From: Styela clava
Lineage: Eukaryota > Chordata > Ascidiacea > Stolidobranchia > Styelidae
Length of the DNA: 64,000 bases
Assembly: GCF_964204865.1 (NCBI RefSeq)
Contig: NC_135251.1
Location: forward strand, 24,490,001-24,554,000
Reading direction: 5' to 3'
Of the stretch, positions 25,801 to 39,600 are shown piece by piece. Positions within the stretch are counted from its first letter, which is position 1. Every line of letters begins with the position of its first letter. Position numbers and translations under genes: made by a program. The notes below the pieces were generated by a model. It had not been told where the DNA came from, searched no databases, and was given only the letters and a program-made list of their open reading frames with translations.

Positions 25801-28040
25801 TAATTTTATTACTCTCGCACAATTTAATACTCATTTTGTGGGCGCTCCAGAAGTATGTGTATCAATATGAAGGTAACTAATTTTGTTCGCTTACTTTACT
25901 TCAAGTTGTGTAAACAGACTGAAGCAAGCCTATGGGCAGAGAGTATATTTACTTGGCTAACACAGACAGTCCCCGAACTTGTTATAGAACTAAAATTGGA
26001 ATAAAATTATGGCCCAACCCTAACCTGGTACACATACTATGGGAGTACCTACCATTTTGTGTCAGAGTCCCTTAATAAATTAATTACCAATATTAAACTT
26101 AAGTCTTGAGTAGATTTCCAAAAATCTTGAGTAAGTTTTGGGTGCTGTTTAGTGGCAGATGACAAAATAACTCGACAGGTAGTTTATACTTTTTACTAGT
26201 GGTCTCAACGAAAAAATAATTGACCTCTACTTTAATAGCTTTAAGAAAATAAGGGAAGGCTTCTCAAACCTTAATGTCTTCTCCATCCTTAATGTCTTGT
26301 CACCTGTTAGTAGAATTTACCCCCACTTCTCAAAAAGTAATGCCAGACCAGATGGTCATTTTGTAATGAGAGGGCATTCTTTTGTTAAATGGCTACATTT
26401 GATCATTACTTTCCTGCAAAAGTTCAGGTTCAAGGGAACGGTAGCTAAGATCGAGTCTGTTATTGTTAATAATTCTATAATCTTCATGTTTTTTAGATAT
26501 CCTGATTTCAAGTTTCTCGGGGATACTGAGATTTCTAAGAATGCAGGAACATCATTAAGATATTCTAAAACTGGTCTTGTTGGTGTTTTAACTGATATTA
26601 TTCTTTTATCAAAGTGCGATTACATTGTGGGAACTTTTTCTTCTCAGGTAAATCTGATTTTTCTATTTCATTTTATCAATAATATGAGTTTGAAAATTTC
26701 TTATTGTACATGAGGTGGACCTATAAATGGTTTTGCTGGATTGTCGTCGTTTCAAGGTACCAATTATTAGACCTTCAATTTGAATATTCTCAGTACTTGG
26801 AGGTGGAAGGAGTCACAAGAAGGCTTCTCTCCTCTCTGAGCCCGATATTTCACCCTAAACTTTACTGATATTATCATAATTACGGGCACATTTTCATATG
26901 ACATTCAGCATACCATCATATGACATTCTCTACAATTCATTCAACAGTTATTGCAATTGTGGATGCAATATTCGACCTCATGTTCGTATATTTGAACATT
27001 GTTTCCTTTTTTTATCTTCAACCAATAGTAGACCTTTCATGTAAGATGCTTGTCTTGTGCCTTGCTCAAAGTGCAGATGTGAAACAAGTAGGAAGTCCTG
27101 GATCATGCCCATGCATCTGAAACTTATGACCAGTTAATTATTCCCCTTTTTTATCGGTGTAAATTATTGTTTTATTGAACATAAGCAATAATTAACATAA
27201 ACAGTTCAATTGTCACCACAAATAACAGAATATAAAGTCAGACATAAGACACATGTTGTCTCTGCTATACCAAAGTACTGAATGACCTCTGGAGACCAGC
27301 ATGGCAGTATTTATACCCAGGAAGCATGCTTCAGTGGTTTTACCCACAATGCCATACCACCATGCTGGGCTATCATTGGTTAGTTAAAGTGGGAAATAGA
27401 ATCAAAACACAGGTATCCCAGGATGACAATCACCTGGACAAAATGTAAATGAGAACACAAGTTAACACCCATACATGGCAATATGGCATGAAATTGTACC
27501 TGGAGGAGAGGCGGTGGTTTGCCATATGATTAAGTCATCCTATCGACTTTTCCTCTCCCTGGATAAATATGAAAATAAGGGATATTGCTATCTCCCTCAT
27601 CTTTTAGTAGTGGGGTACTCTATCCTCGGTCCCATACTTTGTGAGTTTATAATCTCCAATATCTCACTATGTTTCTATCTATTGTACAGGTTTCTAGAGT
27701 AGCTTATGAATTGATGCAGACGTTACATCCTGATGCCGCTTCATATGCTCATTCTTTGGACGATGTGTTTTATTTCGGTGGCCAAGGAGCACATTCACAA
27801 AAAGTTATTTATGACCATGACGCCAAACCTGGCTCCGATGAAATTTCATTGCATGCAGGTGATTTTGTTGGTGTGGCTGGTAATCATTGGGATGGTTTCT
27901 CTAAAGGTGTAAATCGAAGAACTAATGCAGTAGGATTGTATCCATCTTATAAAGTAGTTGAAGTTATAACTAAATCTAAGTTTCCAACGTACGATGAAGC
28001 AAGTATAGGATTTTTCAATCGAACAAAAGGTACTAACTAA
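13822..28040 (+). CDS. FUT8: Alpha-1,6-fucosyltransferase (FUT8), complete, ten exons
   Basis: Coding exons: 13822-13937, 15880-15984, 16470-16615, 18397-18616, 20517-20625, 22738-22972, 23869-24115, 25474-25668, 26497-26647, 27690-28040. All junctions have AG/GT sites and continuous phase, giving 624 aa (human FUT8 is 575). The enzyme transfers fucose from GDP-fucose to the innermost GlcNAc of N-glycans in the Golgi. Residues about 17-35 form a type II signal anchor. Residues 50-230 are coiled-coil stem, with [10 protein letters not shown] matching the vertebrate ELWFFLQSEL. Conserved blocks follow: [23 protein letters not shown], the GDP-fucose motif [10 protein letters not shown] (R397/R398 equivalent to human R365/R366), ASDD, and [20 protein letters not shown]. 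The end is the SH3 domain with [18 protein letters not shown] and GLYPSYKV. The first in-frame ATG after a stop is at 13822; ATGs at 13843 or 13846 would also keep the anchor. Extra length lies partly in a basic Lys/Arg/Gln insert in exon 8. Confidence 0.95.
16305..16335 (+). repeat. Retroelement hairpin motif with hammerhead-like core, copy 1
   Basis: CTGAGGA is followed by a seven-pair stem (GTCTGGC with GTCAGAC, loop TTCA) and GAAAC. The same arrangement recurs at 62637-62667 with stem GTCCGAC/GTCAGAC. The block lies in FUT8 intron 2 and is followed within about 60 bp by AATAAA, as if at the 3' end of a retroelement. Confidence 0.5.
18764..19045. mobile_element. hAT-type MITE in FUT8 intron 4
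   Basis: The 282-bp element starts CAGGGATGGGCAATTAGG, and its right end in reverse is CAGGAGTGGGCAAATTAC. It is flanked by perfect 8-bp duplications ATCTAGAT (18756-18763 and 19046-19053). GTGGGCC occurs near both ends. There is no coding capacity. Confidence 0.93.
23100..23240 (+). repeat. tRNA-derived SINE-like fragment
   Basis: TTGGCTGTTGGCTAAACATC followed by the RNA polymerase III B-box-like GGGTTCAAATC and then TACCTCCTAGG resembles the tRNA-like head of a SINE. It lies in FUT8 intron 6. It does not fold as an intact tRNA by eye. Confidence 0.45.
25180..25465 (+). repeat. SINE family B copy abutting FUT8 exon 8
   Basis: A tRNA-like head (TAGTTAGTTTGAATCCTGTGG) is followed by AGCTTCCTCTACTATCAAG, CCATATGGTTAAGCCATC and a TATGAAAAACTC tail, in the same order as the copy at 13285-13545. 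It ends only about 10 bp before the acceptor of the exon at 25474, so the insert supplies sequence very close to the splice site. Confidence 0.6.
25840..26053. mobile_element. MITE family A, copy 2, in FUT8 intron 8
   Basis: It is closely similar over its whole length to the copy at 5949-6164: starts GGGCGCTCCAGAAGTATG and ends GGGAGTACCTACC. ATTTTGT flanks it directly on both sides (25833-25839 and 26054-26060). There is no coding capacity. Confidence 0.87.
27475..27580 (+). repeat. SINE family B, 3' part, in FUT8 intron 9
   Basis: GGTTTGCCATATGATTAAG, TCATCCTATCGACTTTTCC and CCCTGGATAAATATGAAAAT match the distal half of the copy at 13285-13545. It lies about 110 bp upstream of the last FUT8 exon. 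Confidence 0.6.
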
Positions 28041-31000
28041 TGTGTCTCACATCACATTTTTTGTAATGCAGCATGCAGTCATAGATTTTTGTATTGACAA
28101 GATTTTTTTTTGGTAGATTTGTAAGTTCATATTTAATTGTAATTCCAGTAACATGGATTAACTTGGGCTGCTCAGCAATTAAGTTTAATATGTGTACTGC
28201 GCTTTTACTTAATATAGTCTTATTCAAGTAACCTTCTGGCAAATTATGAAGTGTCAGAGAGAGAACAGTGATGTCTGGGGAAATTGACACTAAATTCTAT
28301 ACAAGACTCACTCAGGACATTTACACTTGACCCTGACTTCGAGTTTCGGTTGAGGGAAGTTTCTATTCCTGCTCCAAAATATATATCGAGCAAATTTTGA
28401 CCACAGAAAGTGAGTCCACCGAACTCAACAAACCCAAATTTTGGCTTGGATGACAATTCAGGATCAATATGCTATATGGGTTATCTAAGCATCTTGTGTT
28501 ACCACTTAAAATTGTCTGTATAATATTGGGTTAGTGTAATGAAGTGGCTCTACCATGAAAATTTTTTTTATTAGTTGTCTTTTGAGAATATTTATCCCAC
28601 TCAAAATTTTTTTTTGTCGGGTTTTTCGTCGAAAATTTGGACCTTGGACAAACATTGGCAGCCGGAAATTCTGGCTTTATTTTCTCCTTCAGCTCCGACA
28701 TCAGAAAATATGATCCTTCGACTTCACAGCCCAAGTCAGCATCAGCAATCATAGAGATAGATGATTCATAAAATGTTTCCTTTAGCTCACATATTTGTGA
28801 ATTTTGAAACTTCTGAAACATCCTTTACCCCGATTTTTTCATTTTTTTGTATTTTCCAAATATTTGTAGTTATAAAAGCAATGCTGCCTTGAATCTTTGC
28901 TAACCTGACTCAAAGTCAGAATTAATTTTGAATTTGAGAAACTGTGTATATCTGTATCTATATATATTTGTATTTATACTATTTGTTTTTATAATTGGAA
29001 AATTCACGTGCTTTGCTATTTTATCATTTTGTGCAAATATGTATTGCAAGATCTGCCTTATGTGTGGAAAGTACTTGTTTTTCATCATGAATCATAAAAT
29101 GATTTTTTTTAAATCTTCATAGTCCATTATTTCTTTTACATTCTCAACACTTTTTACACAATTTTCGCACTGAATTTTTATTCGTTTTGTTATATCGAAT
29201 GATATCATGTTTTTAACGAAATAACTTCAAAATCATTCTTATTCAATTTGTTTTCTTCTGTACTACTTCAAGGCAAATCTTTTTTTTTATATTTTAGTCA
29301 ATTCATAATCACTCACTACACAATGTTCCTTATTATTAGTGTACTTAAATAGGTTGAAATATATATTGTTTACACTTAGATCATATTACTCGACCTGCCT
29401 TTTTGTTTTCTATTTGTGCGCAAGTGTGTACTAAACCTGGATTTAGGGTTCGTGGGTTTCAGGAGTATTTGTAAAATGGCGGTTCCACCATGACGCGTTG
29501 TGCTAAACATTAGGAATGCACTTGTCATCGCACCAGTGCACCACCAATGTCTCTGCCATGATTTGGAGGTTGGATTAGGGGGGGGGGGGGATAAGTTTTG
29601 TGCGACCAAAATTGCTGATCTTGTTACATGATTATTTCCACCGCAAACCAAGTAATCGCATCTATAATGATTTAAGTATTTCCCACCGGGCTTGAACTTT
29701 TAATCGGACTGATGGTCGTGGTACTGGCATACGGAGGTACGTGTTAAAGTGTGCATTGACCATGCTAATGTCGACTATAAACTGGTATTAGAGGTCGCTT
29801 TTGATACCATCATGTTTTAGTCATCTTAACTTGTTTATTGAGCCTTATAGCTTAATCAAAACAGGTTGTGTGCCATCTTGGTGCACATACCTCGGGAGCG
29901 CCGTTTTTAGCATCTTAACTAGTTTCTAGATGCCTTATTCAAAACGTCGGATTTCAAGCTTTCTGTAATTGTCTGCTGCGAATACCCAGTCAAGATGGTA
30001 TATTTTGCGTTACTCTATTAAAGTTTAATTTATTATAGTTGTCTAAAAATACTTGCTCATTTGATTCTAATGCGCCGTACCGATAAATACATTATCACAC
30101 GTCACAATTAGAACACAAAAAGTGATTGGAGTTTTTTTAGGCGAGATTGATGCTTGGTGTGATTTTAGATACAGTTGGTGCATTTCATGTCAGGCATGCA
30201 TGGCGCCTATTACATGTACTGACATGCGAACGAAATACTTGAGTGACGCCGTCGGAACGAGCAGGGCGCTATAATACGAATCACAATCACCAAAAAGCGT
30301 TTGTCTTGATGAGACCACTCGACGGGCGACGTTACACTTGACGTCGTCTAGTCTGGTCGGAGCGTCAGTATTGAAAAAATGTCTGTAATGAAACTGTGCA
30401 ATAATTTTAAAACGTATTAGAATGGCAACAAATTTCAAAATGTCTGGAGTAATTTTCAACAGTGAATAAAAATAAACTATAAGTGAGCGCGCCGGGTCGC
30501 AGGAATGTACCAATTTTTAACCACACCAGAAATTGATGCAAACCTCTTTGGCGCTGAATTATTTCGTTAATTCTCTGCCAAAATCAATTGCACTAGCCTA
30601 GGATCTACTTTGTCTCTATATCAACGACAAATTAAACATACTCTCGGTGTAGTATGTAATAAAACCTACTTAGATGTTCGACAGTTTAAATTAATTGAAA
30701 GATAGAGATTGAAGTTTAAACTTGATTACATTCGGCTGTGAGTCACTGAGAGTTTGGTGCAATTTCAGTCCACATACTCAGTGTTTCACAAATAGCCTAC
30801 CAAACTACGATTGAAATCATGCGATTAAATGCCTTCACAGATGTGAGCAATGTTTTCATAGGGGAAACTGGATCCAAATAACTGATTAGGTGGTATTCGT
30901 GCTAATGAACCATTGGAACTTCGCTGAAACAGCGCCGTAATTACCAATACAATGATTAGGCTAAATGATCAAATGAAATAATAGACTGTTAATTTCCGTT

Positions 31001-31603
31001 TGCTTCCCTGTGGCCTATATTTGCCACAAATTGTATGTAGGAGATAGGAGTAGGGCGGATGATTCTCAAACAATATGCATGTATACTTGAAATATTATTC
31101 ACTTTATTTCATATCGTTGTTTTCGCTATGAATGGCACGCTGTTTGCCCACGACAACAGTAACATTAAGTATATATTTATATACCAAATTTAATCTCTAA
31201 CGTTACATGATTGTACTATACAGTTGGCCATTTTCATTGGTCATATTTTGTGGTAAGCAACAAACTTCCTTGTCCGGCCGAGAAACTGCATTGTTTTCCG
31301 AATACAACATTTTTCTACACGGTATATTGAATTGAATTTAAATTTTATTTCCAATAAATAATGAACTGTTATGAATAAAGTATCAATATGCAATGATAAT
31401 ATTATATAGAAAGCGGGAAATAGGCAATTGCAACGAAAAGTTAAAAATATGAATAAATGAAGGCAAAATGGCAAAAAAAAAAAAAAAATGGAAACTTTAC
31501 TTTTACCTGTATGGTTAACCATACTTCGATTGCTTAGTAATAAATAATAAAAAACGATAGATAGGTTTGAATTCAGAAAGTATTACAAGAAAAATTAATT
31601 TGA
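28041..31603. other. FUT8-homeobox convergent intergenic region
   Basis: The spacer lies between two genes pointing toward each other, so it should hold both 3' UTRs. No protein-coding exon is supportable. A 13-G run sits at 29578-29590. A minus-strand open stretch around 28531-28821 shows no recognisable domain. Confidence 0.45.
31344..31349 (-). terminator. Candidate poly(A) signal for the homeobox gene
   Basis: AATAAA on the minus strand lies about 255 nt past the homeobox stop codon, a plausible distance for a 3' end. There is no other evidence. Confidence 0.4.
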
Positions 31604-33641
31604 TCAGCGTGATGCAGCCATCATGTCTGTTGACGTTCTGCGTTTAAAATAATCGAATATAGCAGTCCTAAGATGCTGATCGGGTGGCCCGTACGTTGGA
31701 GCAAGTTGGATTCCATAACCAGGAATATGGACAGGCTTGTTGGAATATCTTGCAATTGAGAATCCACATTTTTTCACAACTTCGTCTTCTTCAGAACCAT
31801 TTCCACGTCGTTTCTCTTTTGTTCTTCTGTTTTGGAACCATGTTTTGATTTGGCACTCCGTGAGATTCTGTAGAAAAATGATAGAAAAAATTATATATAA
31901 ATATAAATAAAGGTTTATTTTACAAAAAACTACAATTCTACAAATAACTTCACTCTTGCTATAGCATCCTTCAGTTAAATGCATACGGGCCACCAACGCA
32001 AAAACATAGGAAAATAAGTGGTTTGTCCCACATTAATTCAATCATTACCCTACAATCTTTACCTTAATTGTACATATCATGTTATTTCAAGTTTATAAGC
32101 AATATTTTTCTTTTGTGAAACGCACTCAATTTGGCGACAGTTTTACCAGACGGACGCCAATAAAATTACGATCCATGGAAGCATGGCGCTTACAGCACTT
32201 GGAATAACATTATCTTATTAAAACAAACTAATTAATAAGCGCCACCATTATGAAACATGGAAGGAGAGAACAAAACTAAATTGCCGACAATATGGCGCGT
32301 AAGGTGCTTCAATACAAAGCGAGAAAGACATCGTATGTTTAGTGACAATTTACAACTTTATAATTGTCGCTTAGAAAGTTTCGGCTTGAGACTGCAGGAT
32401 GTCGCGATAAACTTGTTAACGTGCCCAAGTTATTCGAACATTAATTAAGTTGTATTTGGTGGTAATTACCGCTAATAAAATAATACCAAATAACTTACCA
32501 CTTTTTGAGAAATATATGCTCTTTCCATCCGACTAAGATAAGGTTTTAGGGCGAATGTTTTTTCCAACTCCAAAATTTGAAATCCAGTGAAAAGTCGACG
32601 TCCAACACGCTTGGATTTCCCTTGGCATTTTCCTTCGACTTTAGTCAAACAGTTTTCAGATTTTGATTTGTTTTCTGTATCCGAATGATTTTCCTGACTT
32701 GATAGGTCTCTGTCGTTTGGGGAGCACATAGGTGACGTCGAATGATCTGCAAAAGCAAGTTCAGTTTTAAGGATTGATTACTTCAGTTATACGATAAATA
32801 CTATGGCAAGTTACATTCATTTACAGACGACGAATTCCTGATTCTCAACAGTACCAGCCCGCTTCAAATTATCAATGAATAAAGAATGTAAATTTTAAAC
32901 ACAATTTAACATATTCGACTTACCAGAATCAGAAGTTGCAGTGATCTTTATTTGGCGTCTGTCTTCACTGTCTGATTCTGAGGAAGAAATTTTTTGTCCT
33001 GGAGTTGATGGATGGGTGTACATTCTCTGGGACATTTGGTTTTCACTTGTTTTGGGATACTGGCCTTCCAAAATCTTGGGCGCACAATGATACGGAGAAG
33101 GTAATATTCCATGAGTTATTGCTGGAGAATGCAATAGATTAGCATCGTGAAGATATGGTAGTTGGTATGGGTAATGATGTGGGTGATGATGGACCCGATG
33201 ATGCTTTAATATCTCCGATGGATAAGGCAAATATCGGGATGCAAATAGGTTTTTCTGTATCGCTTTGAGACTGTGCATCTTAGATACAAAATCATCTTCC
33301 ACTTGACAATGATCGGCATCTTTTGAAGGTACGACGTGAGCATTCGGTGGTGACTGGAGCAAAGATTTTGTTTTATCCGATAAAATTTTCTTTTCTTGAT
33401 TTACTTTGGAGTGAAGATTCATTTTGTTGCACTCAGGAGATTTCTCACATGTTGGCGGTTTCCATTCGATTGTGTAGGAACGCGGACTCATACATTCTTC
33501 CTTTTTAGGCGTGGAGCAAGTAAATCCCCCTTTGTTTGATATATCCTGTACCGGCAGAGTTGCATTCTCAGACTGCTGCTTATTTTGAGTTGTGCTCGTT
33601 GTGTTACCGAGTATAACATCGATTGAAAAGCTCAACTGCAT
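31604..33641 (-). CDS. ANTP-class homeodomain transcription factor with eh1 repressor motif
   Basis: Minus-strand exons 33641-32924, 32746-32499 and 31867-31604 (718, 248, 264 nt) join in frame with AG/GT sites to 409 aa. Residues 285-344 are the homeodomain. It keeps R5, F8, L16, F20, Y25, R31, L40, W48, F49, Q50, N51 and R53; helix 3 reads QIKTWFQNRRTKEKRR. Threonine 47 with RRTK recalls the TLX/BAR/HHEX group of NK-like factors, but the rest is too divergent for orthology. FSIDVIL at residues 5-11 matches the eh1 motif (FxIxxIL) that recruits Groucho/TLE, so repressor activity is likely (inference). The N-terminal region has a His/Pro/Tyr-rich stretch and an acidic SSSESDSEDRR cluster. The homeodomain is split by an intron between positions 38 and 39 rather than the more usual 44/45 or 46/47. 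The start is the first ATG, immediately before the eh1 motif. Confidence 0.93.
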
Positions 33642-36600
33642 TTCGGCTAATTGGTAGAATATATCAATATTGAACTTATGATATATATTACGGCTCTGAT
33701 CAAAATAGTTTTACTGTTTCTCACGCTATCGCTTTCGTATCACTAATGAAGACGGAATGCTTATTTATCTCTTTTATACCGAATTCGGGACGATTTTCAA
33801 GTGACGTTAATGAGTTGGCGGCAGGTACCGTCGCATCTTTATCGCCAGACAAGTGAAAAGCAAACAATAACAATATGGCGATGTAACAATAGAAGAGTGA
33901 AAGAGATGAAAATGTAATATGTCGGCACTTATTCAAAGTACATTGCCGCGACTAAATTGCTTAATATCACGAATTACAATAATATTAATTAATTAAATGC
34001 GAAAAAGTTAACTCAATCAAAAACTCTACTTTCAAGTTCGTGAATTTGAAACCTTAAAATATTTGCCTTATCTTGCGGTTTCTTGAACTTCTGATCTGTC
34101 TAATTAATTTCCCATTCAGCATAGTTAACATAAGATCCCACATTTTTGTTGCCAGTCGTTATACGGAATTTGTTTTTAGTTGTTTGAAAATCCTCTTTTT
34201 TTAAAATAATCGTCGTAGGTTGTACAGGTGAAACCTAGAGTTTTATTCATTTGGCATTATTAAACCCTATAGATTTGACATATAACATCAATTTTCCCCA
34301 AACGTTAATATTGCAATATCACTGAAAAAGCTCTGAAAATCCGCCCTAATTCAACCTGTATCAAAGTTAGACTGTAATAACGGGTATTACTGCTCGATAA
34401 CCGGCATTGGTTTTTCGCGTCTCCCTTCTGTTTGAAATATGCCATTTTCACGTTCTTCCCCTAGTTTTTGTTTGCCTCAAGTGTGTTTTCATTTTGATGA
34501 AAAATAAACTACTGACCGAGTATCAAGATAAAGGTTACGACAAACAAAGAACTTTTGAAAGTTTCAGTACCAGTAGGTGGATGCCAGTGATCAGGGAGAC
34601 TCATAGAGATCATGGGAGAATTTAATATAAAGTACTGCTATCTATATCATTATTTACTGTTTCATATAGCAAATTATATGATAGCCGATTACGGCTTTCC
34701 ATTTTCTTCACTAGTCAAGTAGTCTGCTATTTAAGTTGTTTATAAAACATGAAATACTTCGTTGCAGTCACTATGACGCCGTATATTATTATTCTTGTAA
34801 ATTTCAAGTATAGAGATTTGTAGTATGTATTGCAGCAGTGATTAAAAGAAGCCAATGAAATGTTGGTTATTCGAAGGGATAAGCTAACGTTTTGCATTAC
34901 AGCCTGTCGCCAATCATTGTTTGAGCGTTTACATTTCAACATACTTTGATGAAGCTTAAACAAACAAAATTGAACTGCATATGTTTGTTTTGCCGCGTGT
35001 TACAACTAATTTAAACTTGTTGTGACACCTATAATGAATCGGCTTATTGATCTAATAAAAACCTGTCGCAGAACAATTAATTCAGGTTCTTGTTTGTTTG
35101 TCGCATTTCGCGCCTCATAGTCTCTTCTCTGTTTGATGAGCCGAGTCGGATGTGAGGCACCAGCAACAGATAAGGTGTGAAAAAATGCGATAAGATGAAG
35201 GAACATCAAGGTTATACAGTCCATGTAAACAATGATGCGAGAAAATAAATTTGTTTTGCAAGCGGCTGACGATGAAACTAGTTATTATAAAACATTCGAG
35301 AGACAATTACCGACAGGATGTATAAACAAAACCTTTCATAACTCGGTTATACATTACTGCACCAAAGGCTTTTGTTTGATCCGACATTTTGGCGGCTCGC
35401 ATTTAAAATGTCCGACGTGACTTATTATGACATTTTAATTTATAAACCACAACTAGCATAATTGATGGAATTGTAGATCTCTGGCGCCTACACCTTTACT
35501 CGTGGAATTCTACTGAGTCTGGATAGTCATGGAGTTGTTTTAATGTAGAATACACGAATAGTTAACTAGACTATCTACATTCCAAAGTTTCAAATTAGTG
35601 AAGAATCAGAATAATAGCACGAAAACAATTGTTGTTTCTATCGTTACACTATAGGACAAATATTATTCTTAAAGCTAAGATGTCCAGACGAGGTGTTTGG
35701 AATTATTGGACACGAAGCGCACTCGTTTTTGTTATATCGATATAAAATGTCTTCCAATGAAATGGAGATATTTTATAGCAGATCTTAAACACCGTCAAAC
35801 TTCTTTATTGATAACGTATCAATGATAAATCTTTCAATAATCAATATTGATTTTAGAAATAAAATTTAAGGTCATTTTCAAGTTTACTAAACTATGGTAT
35901 TATCCTCTTAGTCTTCGCATTACGTTTAACGTACTTTACTATCTGAACTAAATCACTTCTTGGTCGATGCCAATTCCTTTAGCCGCATGAGGGGGTTTTG
36001 ATCAGTCTGAGTGGCCAATTTCATAGTAAAAGTTGTAACACAAAATACAAACATATAAAAAAAAAACTGTATACATACACCCTAAATCCAAAGTTATATG
36101 AATCTGATGTTTTTGTATCAGTCAATACATTTAAGATGATGTAGGTACAGCGTTCATGCCAGAGGAATTTGCTCAGATGGGATTCCCCTTGAAATTAGTT
36201 GACCGCATATATCTATCGGCTTACCGTATATATGAAACAAAAACCGGGACAGTGTGAATTGGGCCAACTCTGGTTCGATTTCGAGGCTTGGTAATATTTA
36301 ACTCATATGCGTATTAGTAATATGCAAAACATTACAAAACGTGCACTTTCTTAATTTCTTTCCGACATTTTGGATAAGTTAATGACAGTACAGCTAACGT
36401 TAGATGTAAAATTAACGTATTGAACCATATAATGATTATGATATAACAATATAGTTCACTCTCTCTCACACTGAACTAGGGAAGTGAATCGCAAATCAAC
36501 AAATGGGCTGCCCCCGTTGAATAAAACAATTTTGTAAAAAATATTTATGACTGCCATACTGCTTGACCGGGGCATTTAATTATGTTAGGTAAAACAGCTT

Positions 36601-39600
36601 CGGAACAAAATCGGGACTGTCCAGGCTAAACCGGGACGTATGGAGGGCCGACATACAGCACATCATTCATGATCAACTCTTTTTACTGGAAGGATCCCAC
36701 GGCACATTTTTATCAAATATTTTTATCGCGGAAAAGGAGAAAATAGGCCGCGGATTTAAGCTGTTTTGGAATTGATGAAAAACTCGCGCTTGCTACAAAC
36801 CCTTCTCTTGGTTTTGTCCATTTCCCGATCTTGCCGTCTTCATTGTGCGTGTTTTTTACTTTTTATATTCGTGTTCTGTGTTGTAGACGAAAGATAGAAA
36901 TAAAATTGTATTGTTTTGTATACCTTGGTTGGTATTGTGTAATTTTGATCTTCACACATGCAGCACTTGCATTACGACGGTGTCTGTCGAAATCGGTTTT
37001 GTTACTCAGTTCCATAAACATGAAAGGGTAAGTATGGTTATGTCATGAACCCCGGAATAGCATTTCGCGAACCAGGTATATATATATATATACCTCTGGC
37101 CTTGTTACAATTTTTATCTTCGCGGTGATGGTACGTTTTTGTAATAACTCGTGACTTGACGGATCATTGACAAACATGATTCACTTTGTGAACCCTGGGC
37201 TGATGGCTAATTATCCATTGGCATAAAGTTAAATGTTTCCCGATTTTGCTGTTTTTTCCGTATTGGTGTTTGGTGCGTGAACTCTTCCACATTCATTGCA
37301 AGTATGAAGTTTATATTTTATTTGAACCCAAGTACTTACCGCGCGGAACTTTCTGCAGAGTTTTTTCAACTTAGGTGTCTTTTTTAATATCAATTGCGGA
37401 ATGTCTTTCCATATTGTGGCGGGAATTTCCAATGGTATCAAATATTATCGTCCCTGAGCGTTAACTTAATCAAAATTGTTCACTCCTCACAAAACTCTTT
37501 TACTGCGGCCACCCTGTCACGACACGCACTCCAGCCGCAACCAAGGTCTGCCCTTAGCCACAGACATCAGGTTTTGCGATTATTGGCGCCACTGTTTATA
37601 TATATTTCCCCCGCTGTTCACACCTTCACAGCGCCCTTAGTCTCCAGAAAGCAGAACGGGTGTAATTACGAGTACGACAAAAACTTCTACGGTTCATTCA
37701 AACAAAAATCATTCCGCATCCATCTAGATGTGTCCATTTTCGCTGGCCTGACCATGCTGAAGGCAAGTAAAATTTTCAGTTAGCGTTGCGCCGTAAACCG
37801 TAAAGTGCCGTTACCGCTGTTTTGACATCATCACGTATCTGTGCGTCAGAGTGAGCTGGTGTCCCATGTTAGAGACAGAAAAAGAGAATTTGATTGCGCA
37901 ACAATGGCGCATTTGTTTATATAATGAAGAATGACGCTAATTACAAAATGAATCAGCAATTTAGTAAAATAAGAACGACGTATTGTTTTAAATCAATATT
38001 TTAATTGGGATTATCAACCAGTAAAATACTTGATTTTTTTTTAGAATAGAGTATTTATGCTAAGCGATAAACAACTGTTACCACCGTATGAAATAAGAAA
38101 AAATAAACCGAATACATGGATCACAACAAATAAAATTCGGTATCTTTATGATTTGTAATCCCAAGTAGAATTGGCTTATTTCAACCTAGAGAGGTACAAT
38201 TTTAAATGTTTAAAAGTTTATCAAAGACAAAAAGGAATGTCCCTAATGAAATTCCGTTTGGTATATATTTAGCAGTATGGACCGAGTCAAAAATATTTCA
38301 ATAACACTGAGCGTCTATTTTTATATGCAGGTGGTGGTCTGAGTCACAGCGTGTCACGCCGAATCCGTCACGAAATAAATGGCGATAGTGATAGTTGCGT
38401 TTTCCCGAAATACACAATGCATACTTGTGAGGTGCTGGTAATACGTTTGGATATTGAAATAATGGTGTATCCAACATACATTACTGTTTAAAAAAAGGTT
38501 ATTGTACGGACTATATTATTTCCTTCCACGGATTAAATAACGTTACACGCACGGTCAACTTGTAATTTACTATATATATATATGGAGGCGTACTAATTTT
38601 GTCATGTAATGTATCACGGTGTTAAACATCTCCCAGGGCATATTTATTGCTTGTTCTCATCGTCAGTATATTTGACGCATGGTTCCGGCTGAAACAGGCT
38701 ATTCTATCTAGATTTTTTGCATTTCCCTTGCTTTCTGGTAACTGACATCAGGAAGTTCTGTGTTTACGTAGAACTGAAAATCATGAGTCAAGATTTAGAA
38801 ATATTCAATGTACGAACGGTGTCCAGAGTGTCTCAGATGTGTTGGCGATTATCGGAGGGTCTAGTTTCAGAGCTTCGTTCGTCGCCTATACAAAAATGAA
38901 TTGGGTTGTGATAAAATGTCTCAGGATCAGGGCTTTTAAACGTGAATTTATACTACCGTGTTTAGTGACAAGAGCTCAGTATTAGTGCGAGTGTTTTTAT
39001 GGCATCTAACTATTTGATCTGCTAACACAGCCTTGAGAATTCTTCGCTGCAAAAAGTAAATTGATTTGAACAGAATAGAAGTAACGTATTACTTCTATTG
39101 GTGATCATATTTCCGCCTCGAAGAAGAAACTCCGTTTGGTTACTGGGCTTTTAATATTTGATTATTTCTAATAATATTTGAGTCAGTATAAAAAAATGAA
39201 CAATGTTATTTTTAAGAATATGAGAACGACGTCACGCGCTTATACGTGCGAAGACTATGCGAGCGATACCTGCGCTATAACGCATTTCATTACGTCTCTT
39301 TAATGCTTTAGCTATAAGGAAGTTTTTAAAATGACTCACGTAAATCGTTCTTGCTTATATAAAAAAGCCCATTCAGATAATGAAGTAGATTCCGTTTCAC
39401 AAAGGTGGAAGATAACCGTTAGGCAATGTGAAGAGATTTTTATCACATCAGCTTGATGACATCCGGACCATCGTTGAGTTAGTAATATTGGTAAAATTAA
39501 CAAGAATTTAGTAGTTCTCTGGTTTAGTGACGCGCCCAATATGAGACTACAGACTATTTATTTTTGATGTATGTTTTGTAATAAAATTATGGAGAATATT

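Noticed and set aside
28531..28821. 96-residue minus-strand open stretch downstream of FUT8
   Set aside because: No recognisable motif and no flanking exons. It is probably chance in spacer or 3' UTR antisense.
29578..29590. 13-G run as a possible quadruplex regulatory site
   Set aside because: An isolated homopolymer in spacer with no promoter context; more likely a mutational or assembly feature.
37394..37783. 129-residue open stretch on +
   Set aside because: No domain, low-complexity composition, no convincing splice context, and no codon pattern like the real genes nearby.
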